Assembly (NCBI RefSeq): GCF_016834455.1
Contig: NZ_CP069213.1
Location: forward strand, 744,501-808,500
Length of the DNA stretch: 64,000 bases
Source of the DNA: Shewanella litorisediminis
GTDB lineage: Bacteria > Pseudomonadota > Gammaproteobacteria > Enterobacterales > Shewanellaceae
Direction of reading: 5' to 3'
The notes below the pieces were generated by a model. It had not been told where the DNA came from and made no database searches. It was given only the letters and a program-made list of their open reading frames with translations. Of this stretch, positions 17,120-26,747 are shown in pieces (within the stretch, counting starts at the first letter, position 1; each line of letters opens with the position of its first letter). A program made the translations under genes and the position numbers.

Positions 17120-18838
17120 ATGATTGCAGAAAACATGAATTTGTTGTTTTTAGTCGGCGCCTTGCTGGTGGGGCTCAGTGTGGTGTTAAGCCCCCTGTCT
17201 TCACGTCTGGGTGTACCCATATTGTTGGTATTCCTGGGAGTGGGGATCCTCGCCGGTGAAGATGGCCCCGGCGGCATACAATTCAACGATTATTCGACGG
17301 CGTATCTGGTGAGTAACCTCGCCCTTGCCGTTATCCTGCTTGACGGCGGCCTCAGAACCAAGATGAGCAGTTTTCGGCTGGCGCTCTGGCCTTCGCTGTC
17401 GCTGGCAACGATGGGCGTGGCGGTGACCACCTTGCTCACCGGGCTGCTGGCTGCCTGGCTGTTTGATCTTAATCTTTTGGCGGGATTATTGATTGGCGCC
17501 ATTGTTGGCAGTACCGATGCGGCCGCGGTGTTTTCGCTGCTCAAGGGCAGGGCGCTTAACGAGCGCGTGGGCTCGACCCTCGAGATTGAGTCAGGCAGTA
17601 ACGATCCCATGGCCGTGTTTCTCACTGTCAGCCTCATAGCCATGATTGCCGCCGGTGGCGAGTTTGATGCCCCCGGACTGATGCGCGATCTGCTGCTTCA
17701 GGCCGGTGTGGGTCTGGCTGCTGGCTTTGGCGGTGGCTACCTGATGTGGCACCTAATCAATCGCAGCGTGCTGGCAGATGGGTTGTATCCCATTCTGGTG
17801 CTGGCGGGTGGCCTGCTGCTGTTTGCCCTGTCCAGTTTGCTCGGTGGCAGCGGCATCCTGTCTATCTATCTCTATGGCCTGTTCCTCGGCAATCGCGGCA
17901 TGCGTGGTAAGCACAGTACGCTCGCAGTGATGGATGGCCTGACCTGGCTGGCACAGATTGGCATGTTCCTGGTGCTGGGACTGCTGCTGACGCCTTCGTC
18001 GCTGCTTGATGTCTTGGTACCCGGGTTGGTGCTGGCGCTGGGGATGATAGTTATTGCCCGGCCACTGGCGGTGTGGATAAGCCTGGCACCCTTTAAGCGT
18101 TTCGTGGCTCGTGAGCGCTGGTTTATCAGTTGGGTGGGACTCAGGGGCGCTGTGCCCATTATTCTGGCGGTCTTCCCCATGATGGCCGGCCTGCCCAATG
18201 CCGAGCTCTACTTCAATCTGGCCTTTTGTGTGGTGCTGGTGTCTTTGCTGTTACAGGGATCCACCTTGCCCTTGGCGATGAAGCTCGCCAGAGTCAGCTT
18301 GCCGCCCAAGCCTGAGCCCATCAGCCGCGCGGGCGTCGACATCTTTCCGGGCAGTGAATGGGAAATTTTTGTCTATCGTCTCAAGCCCAATAAGTGGTGT
18401 GTGGGCGAGCCGTTGAGGCGCTTGTCGATGCCGGAAGGGACCCGCATTGCCGCGCTGTTCCGGGGACACAATCTGCTGCACCCCTCCGGCAGCACTGAGC
18501 TTGCTGCAGATGACGTGCTGTGTGTGCTCGGGCAGGCCAAAGACTTACCCGCTCTCAGCCAGCTCTTCAGTGAAGCGCCGGAAAACCCCGCCATGGCAGG
18601 CTTTTTTGGTGACTTTATGCTGGCCACGTCGGTACGCCTTGCCGATTTGGCGCCGCTCTACGGTTTTAACCTGCGTGAAGACGAGGTTGGGCTGACCCTG
18701 GAAGACCTGATGCACCAACAGCTTGGCCGTAATCCCGTGGAGGGCGACAGCTTTGAGTGGCAGGGCTGTGATTGGGTGGTTCGCAACATGGAAGGGGATT
18801 GTCCAACCTGCCTTGGTTTGAAGCTCAAGGCAGGCTGA
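17120..18838 (+). CDS. nhaP2: K+/H+ antiporter NhaP2 (CvrA type)
   Basis: 572 residues, near the usual length. The first about 385 residues form a 12-13 helix CPA1 antiporter: [52 protein letters not shown] and [16 protein letters not shown] match E. coli NhaP2 closely, and the GSNDP aspartate is in the ion-binding site. Residues about 400-485 form a TrkA-C/RCK-type regulatory domain, followed by a CorC-like C-terminal domain. It exports K+ in exchange for protons across the inner membrane. GGGAGG lies 9 bases before the ATG, and a TATAAT at 17086-17091 could be its -10 element, though no good -35 is visible. It is divergent from norB. Confidence 0.93.
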   Translation: MIAENMNLLFLVGALLVGLSVVLSPLSSRLGVPILLVFLGVGILAGEDGPGGIQFNDYSTAYLVSNLALAVILLDGGLRTKMSSFRLALWPSLSLATMGVAVTTLLTGLLAAWLFDLNLLAGLLIGAIVGSTDAAAVFSLLKGRALNERVGSTLEIESGSNDPMAVFLTVSLIAMIAAGGEFDAPGLMRDLLLQAGVGLAAGFGGGYLMWHLINRSVLADGLYPILVLAGGLLLFALSSLLGGSGILSIYLYGLFLGNRGMRGKHSTLAVMDGLTWLAQIGMFLVLGLLLTPSSLLDVLVPGLVLALGMIVIARPLAVWISLAPFKRFVARERWFISWVGLRGAVPIILAVFPMMAGLPNAELYFNLAFCVVLVSLLLQGSTLPLAMKLARVSLPPKPEPISRAGVDIFPGSEWEIFVYRLKPNKWCVGEPLRRLSMPEGTRIAALFRGHNLLHPSGSTELAADDVLCVLGQAKDLPALSQLFSEAPENPAMAGFFGDFMLATSVRLADLAPLYGFNLREDEVGLTLEDLMHQQLGRNPVEGDSFEWQGCDWVVRNMEGDCPTCLGLKLKAG

Positions 18839-18871
18839 GGTGCTGGTACGAGGCGCGAATACGCCTCGCGG

Positions 18872-19819
18872 TTACTTGTAGAGCGAAGGCGCGTCCGGAT
18901 CCGGGCGCGTTTTGAAGCGGCGGTGTAGCCACATGTACTGCGGCAGATTGCGGGAAATAAGCGATTCCACTACCTGATTGCCCCGGATGGCATCGGCGGT
19001 TTCATCTTCACCGGGAAAGTCCTCCAGAGGCGGCATAATCTCAATGCTGTAGCCCTTGTCGTCAGCATCCCGCTCAACAAAAAACGGCAGCACCCTGGCT
19101 TTGCCCAGCTTGGCCAGGGTAGTGGCACCTGTGATGGTGGCAGCATCCGGCACGGCAAAGAGGGGGATAAAGACCGCAGAAGAGCGGCCAAAATCCTGAT
19201 CGGCCGTGTACCAAATCACATCCGCATTTCTCAGGCAACGCACCATCTGACGCAAGTCGCGCTTGGGGACCAGTCCCTTGTTGGAGCGCAGGCGTCCATT
19301 CACTTGCAGGTATTCCATCACCGCATTGTTATGGGGGCGATAAACGCCGACGCCCGGTTGAAACTGACCGAAAATACGCGCGCCCATTTCCAGCGGCAAA
19401 CAATGCACCGCAAACAGGATGACCCCCTGACCACCTGCGATGGTTTGCTCAACATACTCTGTGCCCTTGATGTGCATATGTTGCTGTACACGCTCATCGC
19501 TCCACCACCAGGCACAAATGGTATCGAACACGGCTTTGCCGGTTTCTTCGAAGTTGCGTTTGAACAGGGTATCGCGCTCGGCATCACTCATGTCAGGAAA
19601 GCAGAGTTCCAGATTGCGTCTGGCGGTATTACTGCGACTGCCAGCCAATACCCTGACCAGCCGGCCAAGTCCCTTGCCGAGGGACATCTGCCAGTGCAGG
19701 GGCAGCAGCGACAAGGCGCGCATCAATCCCACGCCCAGCCAAAGAAGCCAGTACTTGGGGTGATACAGGTGATTGGAAAATTGGGCACTTTCTACCACTT
19801 GGGGCTCGCTCTGTTGCAA
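18872..19819 (-). CDS. lpxL: Lipid A biosynthesis acyltransferase (LpxL type)
   Basis: 315 residues. It transfers a secondary acyl chain to Kdo2-lipid IVA at the cytoplasmic face of the inner membrane. The N-terminal HPKYWLLWLGVGLMRAL anchor and RRNLELCFPDMS are typical of LpxL. The catalytic dyad motif Hx4E is in AVHCLPLEMGARIFG, followed by GVGVYRPHNN, GRLRSNKGLVP and the C-terminal QYMWLHRRFKTRP, which match E. coli LpxL rather than LpxM. It is divergent from hldE with about 95 bases between starts, so lipid A acylation and inner-core heptose synthesis are adjacent. Fatty-acid specificity cannot be predicted. Confidence 0.92.
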   Translation of the reverse strand: MQQSEPQVVESAQFSNHLYHPKYWLLWLGVGLMRALSLLPLHWQMSLGKGLGRLVRVLAGSRSNTARRNLELCFPDMSDAERDTLFKRNFEETGKAVFDTICAWWWSDERVQQHMHIKGTEYVEQTIAGGQGVILFAVHCLPLEMGARIFGQFQPGVGVYRPHNNAVMEYLQVNGRLRSNKGLVPKRDLRQMVRCLRNADVIWYTADQDFGRSSAVFIPLFAVPDAATITGATTLAKLGKARVLPFFVERDADDKGYSIEIMPPLEDFPGEDETADAIRGNQVVESLISRNLPQYMWLHRRFKTRPDPDAPSLYK

Positions 19820-19913
19820 AAATTCGTGCTTATTCTAACGCAAAACACGCGCAACAGAGGGAGAAAATTGGGTACAATCCGCTTTTAGTTTCGGCAAATT
19901 CAATGTGAGTACT

Positions 19914-21344
19914 ATGAAGGTTACGCTGCCAGCTTTTGAGAAGGCCCGGGTTCTGGTTGTAGGGGATGTGATGTTGGACCGCTATTGGGTGGGACCGACG
20001 GGACGTATCTCCCCCGAAGCCCCTGTGCCCGTGGTGCGCATCAATCAGATTGAAGACAGACCCGGCGGTGCCGCCAACGTGGCGCTGAACATTGCTGCCC
20101 TGGGGGGGCGGGTACAACTGTCCGGCCTGGTGGGGCAGGATGATACCGCAGATGCCCTGACCCGCGGCGTGCAGGCCCTGGGGGTAGAACCCCATTGGCT
20201 GGTGGTGGCGGATAAACCCACCATTACCAAACTCAGGGTGCTGTCCCGTAATCAGCAGCTTATCCGACTCGACTTTGAAGAAGCCTTTGACAAGCACAGC
20301 AGTGACGAGCTGCTGGCTCGGGCAGAGGCACGCCTCGATGATGTGGATGTGGTTATCCTGTCGGACTATGCCAAGGGCGCCGTGGGTGAGCCGGCCGACT
20401 TTATTGCCAGGGCCCGCGCCAAGGGGGTGAAGGTGTTGGTGGACCCCAAGGGCAGCGACTTTGCCCGTTACCGCGGTGCTACCCTGCTGACGCCCAACAT
20501 GAGCGAATTTGAGGCTGTGGTGGGGACTGTGACCAGCGAAGCGGATTTGGTTGAAAAGGCCCAGAAGCTGCTTCAGGACCTGGCATTGGATGCGCTTTTG
20601 GTGACCCGCTCCGAAAAGGGCATGACCCTGATTACGCCCAACGCCCCTGAGCTGCATATTCCCACCGTGGCCCGTGAGGTATACGACGTGACCGGTGCTG
20701 GCGATACCGTGATTTCGGCGCTGGCCACGGCCCTTGCTGCCGGTGCTGAGCTGCCGCAGGCCTGTGCCATCGCCAATACCGCTGCCGGCGTGGTGGTGGG
20801 CAAGCTGGGCACATCCACGGTAAGCCGTATCGAACTGATTGAAGCCTTGAAATCCCATCAGGGCGAGTCTGGCATTGGCGTCGTGAGTGAAGATCAGCTG
20901 GTGTATGCCCTCGAGCAGGCCAAGCTTCGCGGCGAGCGGGTGGTAATGACCAACGGCTGCTTTGACATTTTGCACGCAGGCCATGTGAGTTATCTCGCCC
21001 AGGCCAAGGCGCTGGGCGATCGCCTGATTGTGGCGGTGAACGACGATGACTCGGTGCGCCGTTTGAAAGGTGATGGCCGCCCGGTTAACTCCGTCGATAG
21101 ACGCATGGCCGTGCTCGCCGGGCTGGCCTCGGTGGACTGGGTGGTGCCCTTCAGTGAAGACACCCCACAGCGGGTTATTGCCAGGCTGCTGCCGGACCTT
21201 CTGGTGAAGGGCGGCGACTATAAGGTGGAAGACATTGCCGGTGGCGCCGAAGTGATTGCCAACGGCGGTCAGGTCAAGGTGCTGGGGTTTGAAGATGGGG
21301 TGTCTACCACGGCTATCATTCAGAACATCATGAGCCGCCACTGA
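19914..21344 (+). CDS. hldE: Bifunctional heptose 7-phosphate kinase / heptose 1-phosphate adenylyltransferase
   Basis: 476 residues from the ATG at 19914, chosen because MKVTLPAFE aligns with the E. coli start; an in-frame GTG lies 9 bases upstream. The N-terminal ribokinase-like domain (about 1-320) has [24 protein letters not shown] and the catalytic GAGDT. The C-terminal nucleotidyltransferase domain (about 345-476) has [16 protein letters not shown] with the HxGH motif, and [12 protein letters not shown]. It makes ADP-heptose for the LPS inner core, acting before and after GmhB in the cytoplasm. The downstream metallopeptidase gene overlaps its stop. Confidence 0.97.
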   Translation: MKVTLPAFEKARVLVVGDVMLDRYWVGPTGRISPEAPVPVVRINQIEDRPGGAANVALNIAALGGRVQLSGLVGQDDTADALTRGVQALGVEPHWLVVADKPTITKLRVLSRNQQLIRLDFEEAFDKHSSDELLARAEARLDDVDVVILSDYAKGAVGEPADFIARARAKGVKVLVDPKGSDFARYRGATLLTPNMSEFEAVVGTVTSEADLVEKAQKLLQDLALDALLVTRSEKGMTLITPNAPELHIPTVAREVYDVTGAGDTVISALATALAAGAELPQACAIANTAAGVVVGKLGTSTVSRIELIEALKSHQGESGIGVVSEDQLVYALEQAKLRGERVVMTNGCFDILHAGHVSYLAQAKALGDRLIVAVNDDDSVRRLKGDGRPVNSVDRRMAVLAGLASVDWVVPFSEDTPQRVIARLLPDLLVKGGDYKVEDIAGGAEVIANGGQVKVLGFEDGVSTTAIIQNIMSRH

Positions 21345-22225
21345 TGACGTGGCGACTGGCACTGAATCTGCTGCTGTTGATGGCCTGTTGTGGCCTTAAT
21401 GCGGCGCAGTTCAGTGGCAGTTTGCATGACCATCCCCCTGTGGTGGTGGCGGGTAAAGAGGTCATCCTCTGTGAGCTTGCCGGGTTAACCCCTTGCCTGA
21501 CCAGGGTGCCTGAAGGCGTAAAGGCGCAATTGCCTGCGGATATTCCCACGCTGCTGGGGTATCGCGCCGCGCTGGTAACCCCAGTGTCCCATCCCGAGAT
21601 TGCCGGGGTGATAGTGATGGCCCCGGAGCGAACACAAAGTCGCGAGAGCGCCATCATTGCAGGTTCTCTGCTGGAACTGCCTTTGGCCGAGCAGTTCACC
21701 TTAACCCTGTGGCACGAAATTGGGCATCTGGAGGTCAGGGCTTTACAAGGCTCAGTGCTGCCGGATATCCTCAGTGTGCGCGAGCAGGAATGGCTGGCCG
21801 ATGCATATCTTTACTGGCGAATTGCCAAAGAGAAGGGCAGTCTCACGTTGGCCTGGCAACAGTTCCATCGCCGGAATTTACAGGCTATCAATGACGTCAA
21901 CCAGCTGTCCCATTGGAGTTCCCTGTATTTACTCCCTTTGCTTAACAGGTATGACGCCAAAGAACTGGCGTTATTCGCTGAATTTGGTGCCTTTTGCCAG
22001 GATTTCTACCCAAACATTCCCCAATGGTCTGACGAAGAACTGCGGGAGTTTGCCAGTCTTTTGCATAATCTTTTTCAATCCGGTAACACCCGGATCATGC
22101 CCGATTTTATGTACTGGCGAAAACCGCAATTACGTCCTGTTTTGGCGCCCACCCTTGATTTGCTGATGGGGTCAGACAACGCTCAACAGTGGCTCAGCAG
22201 ACAGCACATGTTAATCAAAGGTTAG
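21344..22225 (+). CDS. Putative exported HExxH metallopeptidase
   Basis: 293 residues starting inside the hldE stop (TGATG overlap), so probably translated by coupling. A signal peptide ends near LNAAQ at about 22. Residues about 125-129 are HEIGH in LTLWHEIGHLEV, a canonical zincin HExxH motif, and EQEWLADAYLYW about 25 residues later supplies a plausible third ligand (E or D), a gluzincin-like spacing. Two cysteine pairs are present (LCELAGLTPC; C in GAFCQDF). I do not recognise a named family. The coupling to hldE suggests an envelope role, but that is context only. Confidence 0.7.
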   Translation: MTWRLALNLLLLMACCGLNAAQFSGSLHDHPPVVVAGKEVILCELAGLTPCLTRVPEGVKAQLPADIPTLLGYRAALVTPVSHPEIAGVIVMAPERTQSRESAIIAGSLLELPLAEQFTLTLWHEIGHLEVRALQGSVLPDILSVREQEWLADAYLYWRIAKEKGSLTLAWQQFHRRNLQAINDVNQLSHWSSLYLLPLLNRYDAKELALFAEFGAFCQDFYPNIPQWSDEELREFASLLHNLFQSGNTRIMPDFMYWRKPQLRPVLAPTLDLLMGSDNAQQWLSRQHMLIKG

Positions 22226-22369
22226 CGCTTTGGCATGGCGTTCTGTTTTTAGCTGAACACTGGCTGAACAAAAGTCAGATACTCTTATGAATGCCATTTT
22301 TCTGGCAGTAATCCCTCTAATGCTTTGGTAAGCTCTGCGCAACAAATATAACAACGGGGGATACATTTC

Positions 22370-22858
22370 ATGGCGAAACGTTCCAAGGTGCAGACTGAGC
22401 AGACCATTAACCAGATCATGGATGAGGCGCTCAAGCAAATCCTCAGTATTGGTTTCGACGCTATGTCATACACGACGCTGTCAGAAGCAACCGGGATAAG
22501 CCGGACTGGTATCAGCCACCACTTCCCTAAGAAAACGGATTTTCTGGTACGCCTGGATGCGCGTATTGGCCGCCTGTTTATGGCAGCCCTGGATTTTTCC
22601 AGCGTTGAAGCGCTGGAGCGTAGCTGGATGCAAGCGATGCGCGAGTCCCATTATCGGGCAGTGCTGAAGCTCTTCTTCAGTCTTTGCGGTTCTGCAGAGC
22701 GTGATGTGACACTGTTCCGCGCCATCAGTGGCGCCCGCGAAAGCGCGATGCTGGAGCTGGGCACTCAGGGCGAGCGGACCATCAATCAACTGCTGGGGCG
22801 TGCGGCGGTAATGCTGATTGCTGAATCTGATGCCGGTGTGGCAAGCCAGGCGGCTTGA
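22370..22858 (+). CDS. TetR-family transcriptional regulator
   Basis: 162 residues, shorter than the usual about 190-200. The N-terminal helix-turn-helix is typical: INQIMDEALKQILSIGFDAMSYTTLSEATGISRTGISHHFPKKTDFL, with recognition helix SRTGISHHF. The C-terminal ligand and dimerisation part is all-helical but lacks recognisable ligand residues. The ATG follows GGGGG about 10 bases upstream. It has its own terminator and no adjacent target operon on the same strand; the divergent or downstream small gene could be a target. The effector is unknown. Confidence 0.85.
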   Translation: MAKRSKVQTEQTINQIMDEALKQILSIGFDAMSYTTLSEATGISRTGISHHFPKKTDFLVRLDARIGRLFMAALDFSSVEALERSWMQAMRESHYRAVLKLFFSLCGSAERDVTLFRAISGARESAMLELGTQGERTINQLLGRAAVMLIAESDAGVASQAA

Positions 22859-22886
22859 AAGGTCAATGACCGATAGCAGTATAAGA

Positions 22887-22911
22887 AAAGGAGCCTCAGG
22901 GCTCCTTTTTC
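22887..22911 (+). terminator. Rho-independent terminator after TetR gene
   Basis: Stem AAGGAGCC / GGCTCCTT with a three-to-four-base loop, followed by TTT. It may also work in reverse for the convergent small gene. Confidence 0.88.
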
Positions 22912-22912
22912 G

Positions 22913-23179
22913 CTATTGACGCAGTCGTATGTCGGGGGCGAAGTCGATATCGCCCCAACTGTTAATGGTTGCAAGTCTCCCATCCTGGCGTGTGATGGCC
23001 AAAGGCTGGCTCTGTTGTCCGCGGACAAAGAGTAACTGGTAGCCAAGTTTCGCCAGGGTATAAAATGCAAACCTCTGTGCGGTAGTGAGTTTGTTCCAGT
23101 GGTCGAGGTTAGTGGAACTTATCTGCCGCCGGTCCGTTTTCTCCCTGTGGCCTCTATGGTGGGTGCTTTCACGGGTCAT
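22913..23179 (-). CDS. Small hypothetical protein
   Basis: 88 residues. GGAGGC seven bases before the ATG is a strong ribosome site, and the frame ends right at the shared hairpin. The N-terminal 25 residues are basic and polar (MTRESTHHRGHREKTDRRQ); the rest reads as a compact domain with RFAFYTLAKLGYQLLFVRG and RLATINSWGDIDFAPDIRLR. There is no signal peptide or metal motif. I do not recognise the family. It is convergent with the TetR gene. Confidence 0.62.
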   Translation of the reverse strand: MTRESTHHRGHREKTDRRQISSTNLDHWNKLTTAQRFAFYTLAKLGYQLLFVRGQQSQPLAITRQDGRLATINSWGDIDFAPDIRLRQ

Positions 23180-23783
23180 TTCACGCCTCCAACGTGTGCC
23201 TTTACTGCCTGAGCAGTACTTTAGTTATACGCCAACGCCGGATAATCACAATAGTAGGATTTTCGCATTTATGCATTTTGTGCGTCGTTAATGAGTATGG
23301 CATGGCAGCGAAGACGCGGGGGCAAAACAACCGGGGCAGGCGGAATTGTTTGTATTCGACACCGATTTCAGCGCGCCTTGGTGAGTACCCTTGTACTTTT
23401 GTGAGTTGGGGTTGAATAGCTTAAGACATTGAAGGATTGGGAGCGCCTTGATATGGATTTTAAAAATCAGCACCCGGCTCGTCGCAATGTTTAGGGTAGG
23501 CCAGCCCGACCTTTATGTTGGTGGTGTTTCAAAAGAAACCCTCTTTCCGGATGATTTAGCCACGGGGCTGAGATTCGATATTCTCGGCCGTTATATGGCG
23601 GGAGAGGGCCTGTTTTTGAGCCCACATCAGCAGCGTAAATGATAAGGCTTTCTGGTTGCTGGTTGATGTATACCCGGTTGATGGCAGAAAACCCCATGCC
23701 GGTACTGAGGAATTCTTCCTGGTTCAGGTAGCGTTAAATCATAAAAAGGCGCCTGCTTTGCGACTCTTTGTGGTTGCCCAATA
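23180..23783. other. Intergenic, possible degraded gene remnant
   Basis: About 600 bases with no intact gene. On the minus strand 23491-23733 reads RYLNQEEFLSTGMGFSAINRV...ESLIIYAADVGS, which looks protein-like (end of a beta-propeller or sensor domain) but has no start or ribosome site, and the upstream frame is closed. It may be a decayed 3' fragment; the evidence is weak. Confidence 0.35.
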
Positions 23784-25100
23784 TCAGAAGCGTCTTGGAT
23801 TGAGCTCCCAATATTCCCAGCTTTCCAAGCCTTGGGCGTCGGCCAGTGCCATGGCACGGCTGTGCAGGGCCTGCGCTTCTGCTATGGCGCCCATGGCCTT
23901 TTTGGCTTCACTCATTTGCGCCAGCCAGTCGGCGCTTTGCTCGCCTTCTTTTTCCGCCCGCATCAGCACTTTTAGCGCTTCCTGTGGCTGCTGCTTATTC
24001 AAATAGGCTTTGGCCATGGCAACGCACAGTTCTGTGTTGGATTCGGGGAAGCGTTTTTGGGCTTCATCAAGGAAAGTGCTTACTTTATCTTGCTGTTTGG
24101 TAATGAAAAAATACTTGGCGAGGTAGTAGGACTGTAACCACTCGAAGCGAAATCCGGCCCATTGGCTGCGCTTGGCCTCGAAGTGGTTTAACACATCTTT
24201 GTAGTTATCCATGGGCACCAGCACGTCAAGGTCGGTGTAGTAGGCCGGTGCCAGATACTCCAGGGCATCCAGCAGAGCAGGCATGGCGGTAGTATAGTGG
24301 GTTTCATCCGGGTAGCGTTTGAACACTACCCCGGAGTTTGGCAGCGCTTTTTCAATCAGTTCATACAGCGGTTGCACCCCCATACCTTCTTCGTTGGCGA
24401 CCGATAAAAACAGCGGTGGCAGTACCTTATTCTTTTTGATGTAAGCCGCCACGCGGCCGTTGATGCCGTAATCGTCGTACCAGGTGCTGGGGCTCATGGC
24501 CAAAAAGGCAGAAAAGGGCGTGCCATCGACCATCATCGACTCGAGGGTAAAGAGACCTCCGAGAGAATAGCCCGCTATTGCGTTCTTACCACTGGTCCGA
24601 AATCTGGCATCAATCAGGGGCACCAGCTCATCTTTCAGGTACGCCATCAGGGTGTCTGCGCCGCCAAACTCATCACCTTCCCGCTCGGAAGCCCAGGTAG
24701 TGGATTTGATATAGTCAGCCTGCCCCTGAGTGGCAACCCCCACCACTATCATGGGGGGGATCTTACCCATGCGGGTGAGGTTGTTCACTGCCGCCGATAC
24801 ATGGCGAAACTGAAAGTCGCCATCAATGACATAGATTACTGGATAGTGGCGTTCGTTGGCTTGATAGCGCTCAGGCAGCGCTACCATGTAGCGTCTGTCC
24901 TCACCAAAATGGTGGGAAGGAGCCTGATAAGCGGCACCGTAGGTCAGCGCAATGGCGGTGGAAACAGTGTGTGAGGGGGTATCTCCAGTGGCAGTCTGCG
25001 AGTGTGCTGACTCTAATGGGGCGGCCATCGCAATTAGCAGGCCAAGGAGCAAGCTGCGAGGCCGACTCTGCTGAAAGCGTGTTTGAATTCCTGATTTCAT
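23784..25100 (-). CDS. Exported alpha/beta-hydrolase esterase with TPR-like tail
   Basis: 438 residues, with AAGGAC upstream of the ATG. A signal peptide extends to about 35. Residues about 60-310 are a putative-esterase domain (IroE/Fes/antigen-85-like): YPVIYVIDGDFQF, nucleophile elbow GYSLGG, and a C-terminal His in YPDETHYT. Residues about 345-430 contain helical TPR-like repeats (AYLNKQQPQEALKVLMRAEKEGEQSADWLAQM). The same esterase-TPR combination occurs in putative siderophore or polyphenol esterases, but the substrate is unknown and no siderophore gene is nearby. It is likely periplasmic. Confidence 0.85.
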   Translation of the reverse strand: MKSGIQTRFQQSRPRSLLLGLLIAMAAPLESAHSQTATGDTPSHTVSTAIALTYGAAYQAPSHHFGEDRRYMVALPERYQANERHYPVIYVIDGDFQFRHVSAAVNNLTRMGKIPPMIVVGVATQGQADYIKSTTWASEREGDEFGGADTLMAYLKDELVPLIDARFRTSGKNAIAGYSLGGLFTLESMMVDGTPFSAFLAMSPSTWYDDYGINGRVAAYIKKNKVLPPLFLSVANEEGMGVQPLYELIEKALPNSGVVFKRYPDETHYTTAMPALLDALEYLAPAYYTDLDVLVPMDNYKDVLNHFEAKRSQWAGFRFEWLQSYYLAKYFFITKQQDKVSTFLDEAQKRFPESNTELCVAMAKAYLNKQQPQEALKVLMRAEKEGEQSADWLAQMSEAKKAMGAIAEAQALHSRAMALADAQGLESWEYWELNPRRF

Positions 25101-25253
25101 CTGAAGTCCTTGTTAATTTTGATATCGCTTTTCCGGTGTTTTACCCTGACAGAATTGACAACAAAAGTGAAGAATGCTGGTTTTTTCGCCTTGTAATGGG
25201 TGTGCCGTGTCCCCATGTTTGTTTCGTCCAGCCTTTACTTTGGAGCCATTGTT

Positions 25254-25679
25254 ATGATCCTTGCCTGCCCCCAATGCCACGGCCTGAGCCGGGTGCCCGA
25301 CGACAGACTCAGCGACGCCCCCAGTTGCGGTCGCTGTAAATCGCCCTTGTTTACCGGTGAGCCGATTGAACTGACCGCTGCCAACTTCGAGGCCCATGCT
25401 GCCAAGGCGGATTTGCCGCTGGTGGTGGATTTTTGGGCCGGCTGGTGTGGCCCCTGCCAAAGCTTTGCCCCTGTGTTCAGCGCGGCGGCAGCGGAGCTTG
25501 AGCCCGGATTCCGCTTCGGCAAGTTGGATACCGAAAACCAGCAGGCCCTGGCGGCGCGGTTTGCTATTCGCTCCATCCCCACTGTGATGGTGATTAAGGG
25601 GGGTAAGATACTGGGGCAACAGGCCGGTGCCATGCCCAAACAGGCCTTCGCCCAGTGGCTGAAACAGTTTTCCCCATAA
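25254..25679 (+). CDS. trxC: Thioredoxin 2 (TrxC)
   Basis: 141 residues from the ATG at 25254, with TGGAG upstream. An N-terminal zinc ribbon has two CxxC pairs (CPQC and CGRC at about 5-8 and 25-28), which distinguishes TrxC from TrxA. The thioredoxin fold follows, with active site WCGPC in VDFWAGWCGPC and cis-proline in RSIPTVMVIKGG. It reduces cytoplasmic disulfides, especially under oxidative stress. The length matches E. coli TrxC (139). It is a single gene divergent from the esterase. Confidence 0.96.
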   Translation: MILACPQCHGLSRVPDDRLSDAPSCGRCKSPLFTGEPIELTAANFEAHAAKADLPLVVDFWAGWCGPCQSFAPVFSAAAAELEPGFRFGKLDTENQQALAARFAIRSIPTVMVIKGGKILGQQAGAMPKQAFAQWLKQFSP

Positions 25680-25751
25680 ATCAGTCGCTTTGGCTTGCCA
25701 TTATGCTCCGATAGCCGGAGGATAAACCCGGGTAGGCAAAGGAGTTGAACT

Positions 25752-26627
25752 ATGCTGGATGTGCGCTGCGAAGAGCCGGGCCAAACGCCCCGGGTCTTTT
25801 CTGTTTACGGTTTTGCCAAACTGGATGAGGTTACTCAGGAGCAGCTCAGACAATCGCTCTTTTGCCTGGGTTGCGGCGCGCGGGCCTATTTTCGCCGTGC
25901 GTCCAGCGATGGCAAGGCTGCCTGCTTTGGCTCCCTCTATCACAGTGATGATTGCCCCGAATATCGCCCGTCCAGTTCCAGCAAGGAGCATGAAGCCGAC
26001 ATCGCAGCTGTGCGCGAGGCCATTGCACATGAAGACGGCCTTAGCATTGATTTTGACGCGCCGGTCAAACTCGGCCGCAGCCTGGCCAGACCCGCTGCAG
26101 ACTCCTCTATTGGTGAACCACAAACCGCCTATCGCGCCAGCTCACGCCCCAAGCCACAATCTGACTCCGATGCGGCTGAGGAGAAAGAGACAGCGCTGCA
26201 GGCCCCAAAACTGGGGCTTAAAAAGCTGCTGCTGAGTTTATTGCGGGGCAGTGAGCTTGCTGGCTCGGACCTTTGGGTCTACACCGATGAGGTACACCGC
26301 TGGCGCGCGAAAAACCTGTTTGTGAATTTTGCCGATGCTATTCCTACGGAAAAAGGGGCACCGCGCATGTATTGGGGCACCTTGTCCCATGCTGACAAAG
26401 ACATGAATTGGCTTAACCCCACCGACAGTCGCGAAGTGGGCATCGCCATCTCCGACATTCGCGATGCCCTGCTGAAGCGATTTGGCATTAAAGAGCGCGG
26501 TGACTTTGAGGGGGCGGGCATTATTCTCTTTGGCAAATGCTTCTATACCAAGGATAAACAGCGCAAAATCATTAAACCCTGGAGCCGGGACCCCAAGTGG
26601 GTTTATCTGCTGCCCGGGGAGGAGTAG
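25752..26627 (+). CDS. Zinc-ribbon-like protein of unknown function
   Basis: 291 residues with no signal peptide. Residues about 38-68 hold a possible metal site: CLGCG, then C about 18 residues later, then H-x3-C (YHSDDC). A hydrophilic linker (about 75-155, rich in Ser, Ala, Asp, Lys) separates it from a C-terminal domain of about 130 residues with LWVYTDEVHRWRAKNLFVNF, MYWGTLSHADKDMNWLNP and IILFGKCFYTKDKQRKIIKPW. The C-terminal domain reads as a single-strand-binding or OB-like fold to me, but that is speculative. It sits between trxC and mtgA on the same strand without tight coupling. No family recognised. Confidence 0.6.
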   Translation: MLDVRCEEPGQTPRVFSVYGFAKLDEVTQEQLRQSLFCLGCGARAYFRRASSDGKAACFGSLYHSDDCPEYRPSSSSKEHEADIAAVREAIAHEDGLSIDFDAPVKLGRSLARPAADSSIGEPQTAYRASSRPKPQSDSDAAEEKETALQAPKLGLKKLLLSLLRGSELAGSDLWVYTDEVHRWRAKNLFVNFADAIPTEKGAPRMYWGTLSHADKDMNWLNPTDSREVGIAISDIRDALLKRFGIKERGDFEGAGIILFGKCFYTKDKQRKIIKPWSRDPKWVYLLPGEE

Positions 26628-26747
26628 CCTCACAACCCCTGGGTAAAAATCAAGGATAAAGGCGATATACGGAAATGAGTCAGAGTGTTGAAATGAGTCC
26701 CCACCAGGTTACCTCAGTATCTCATCTTGCCCACAGGAGTCCTGGCC

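Noticed and set aside
18849..18868. Terminator after nhaP2 (CGAGGCG / CGCCTCG stem)
   Set aside because: There is no T-run on either side, so function as an intrinsic terminator is doubtful.
19830..21362. Long minus-strand open frame of 510 codons
   Set aside because: It is the antisense shadow of hldE; its sequence has no family features.
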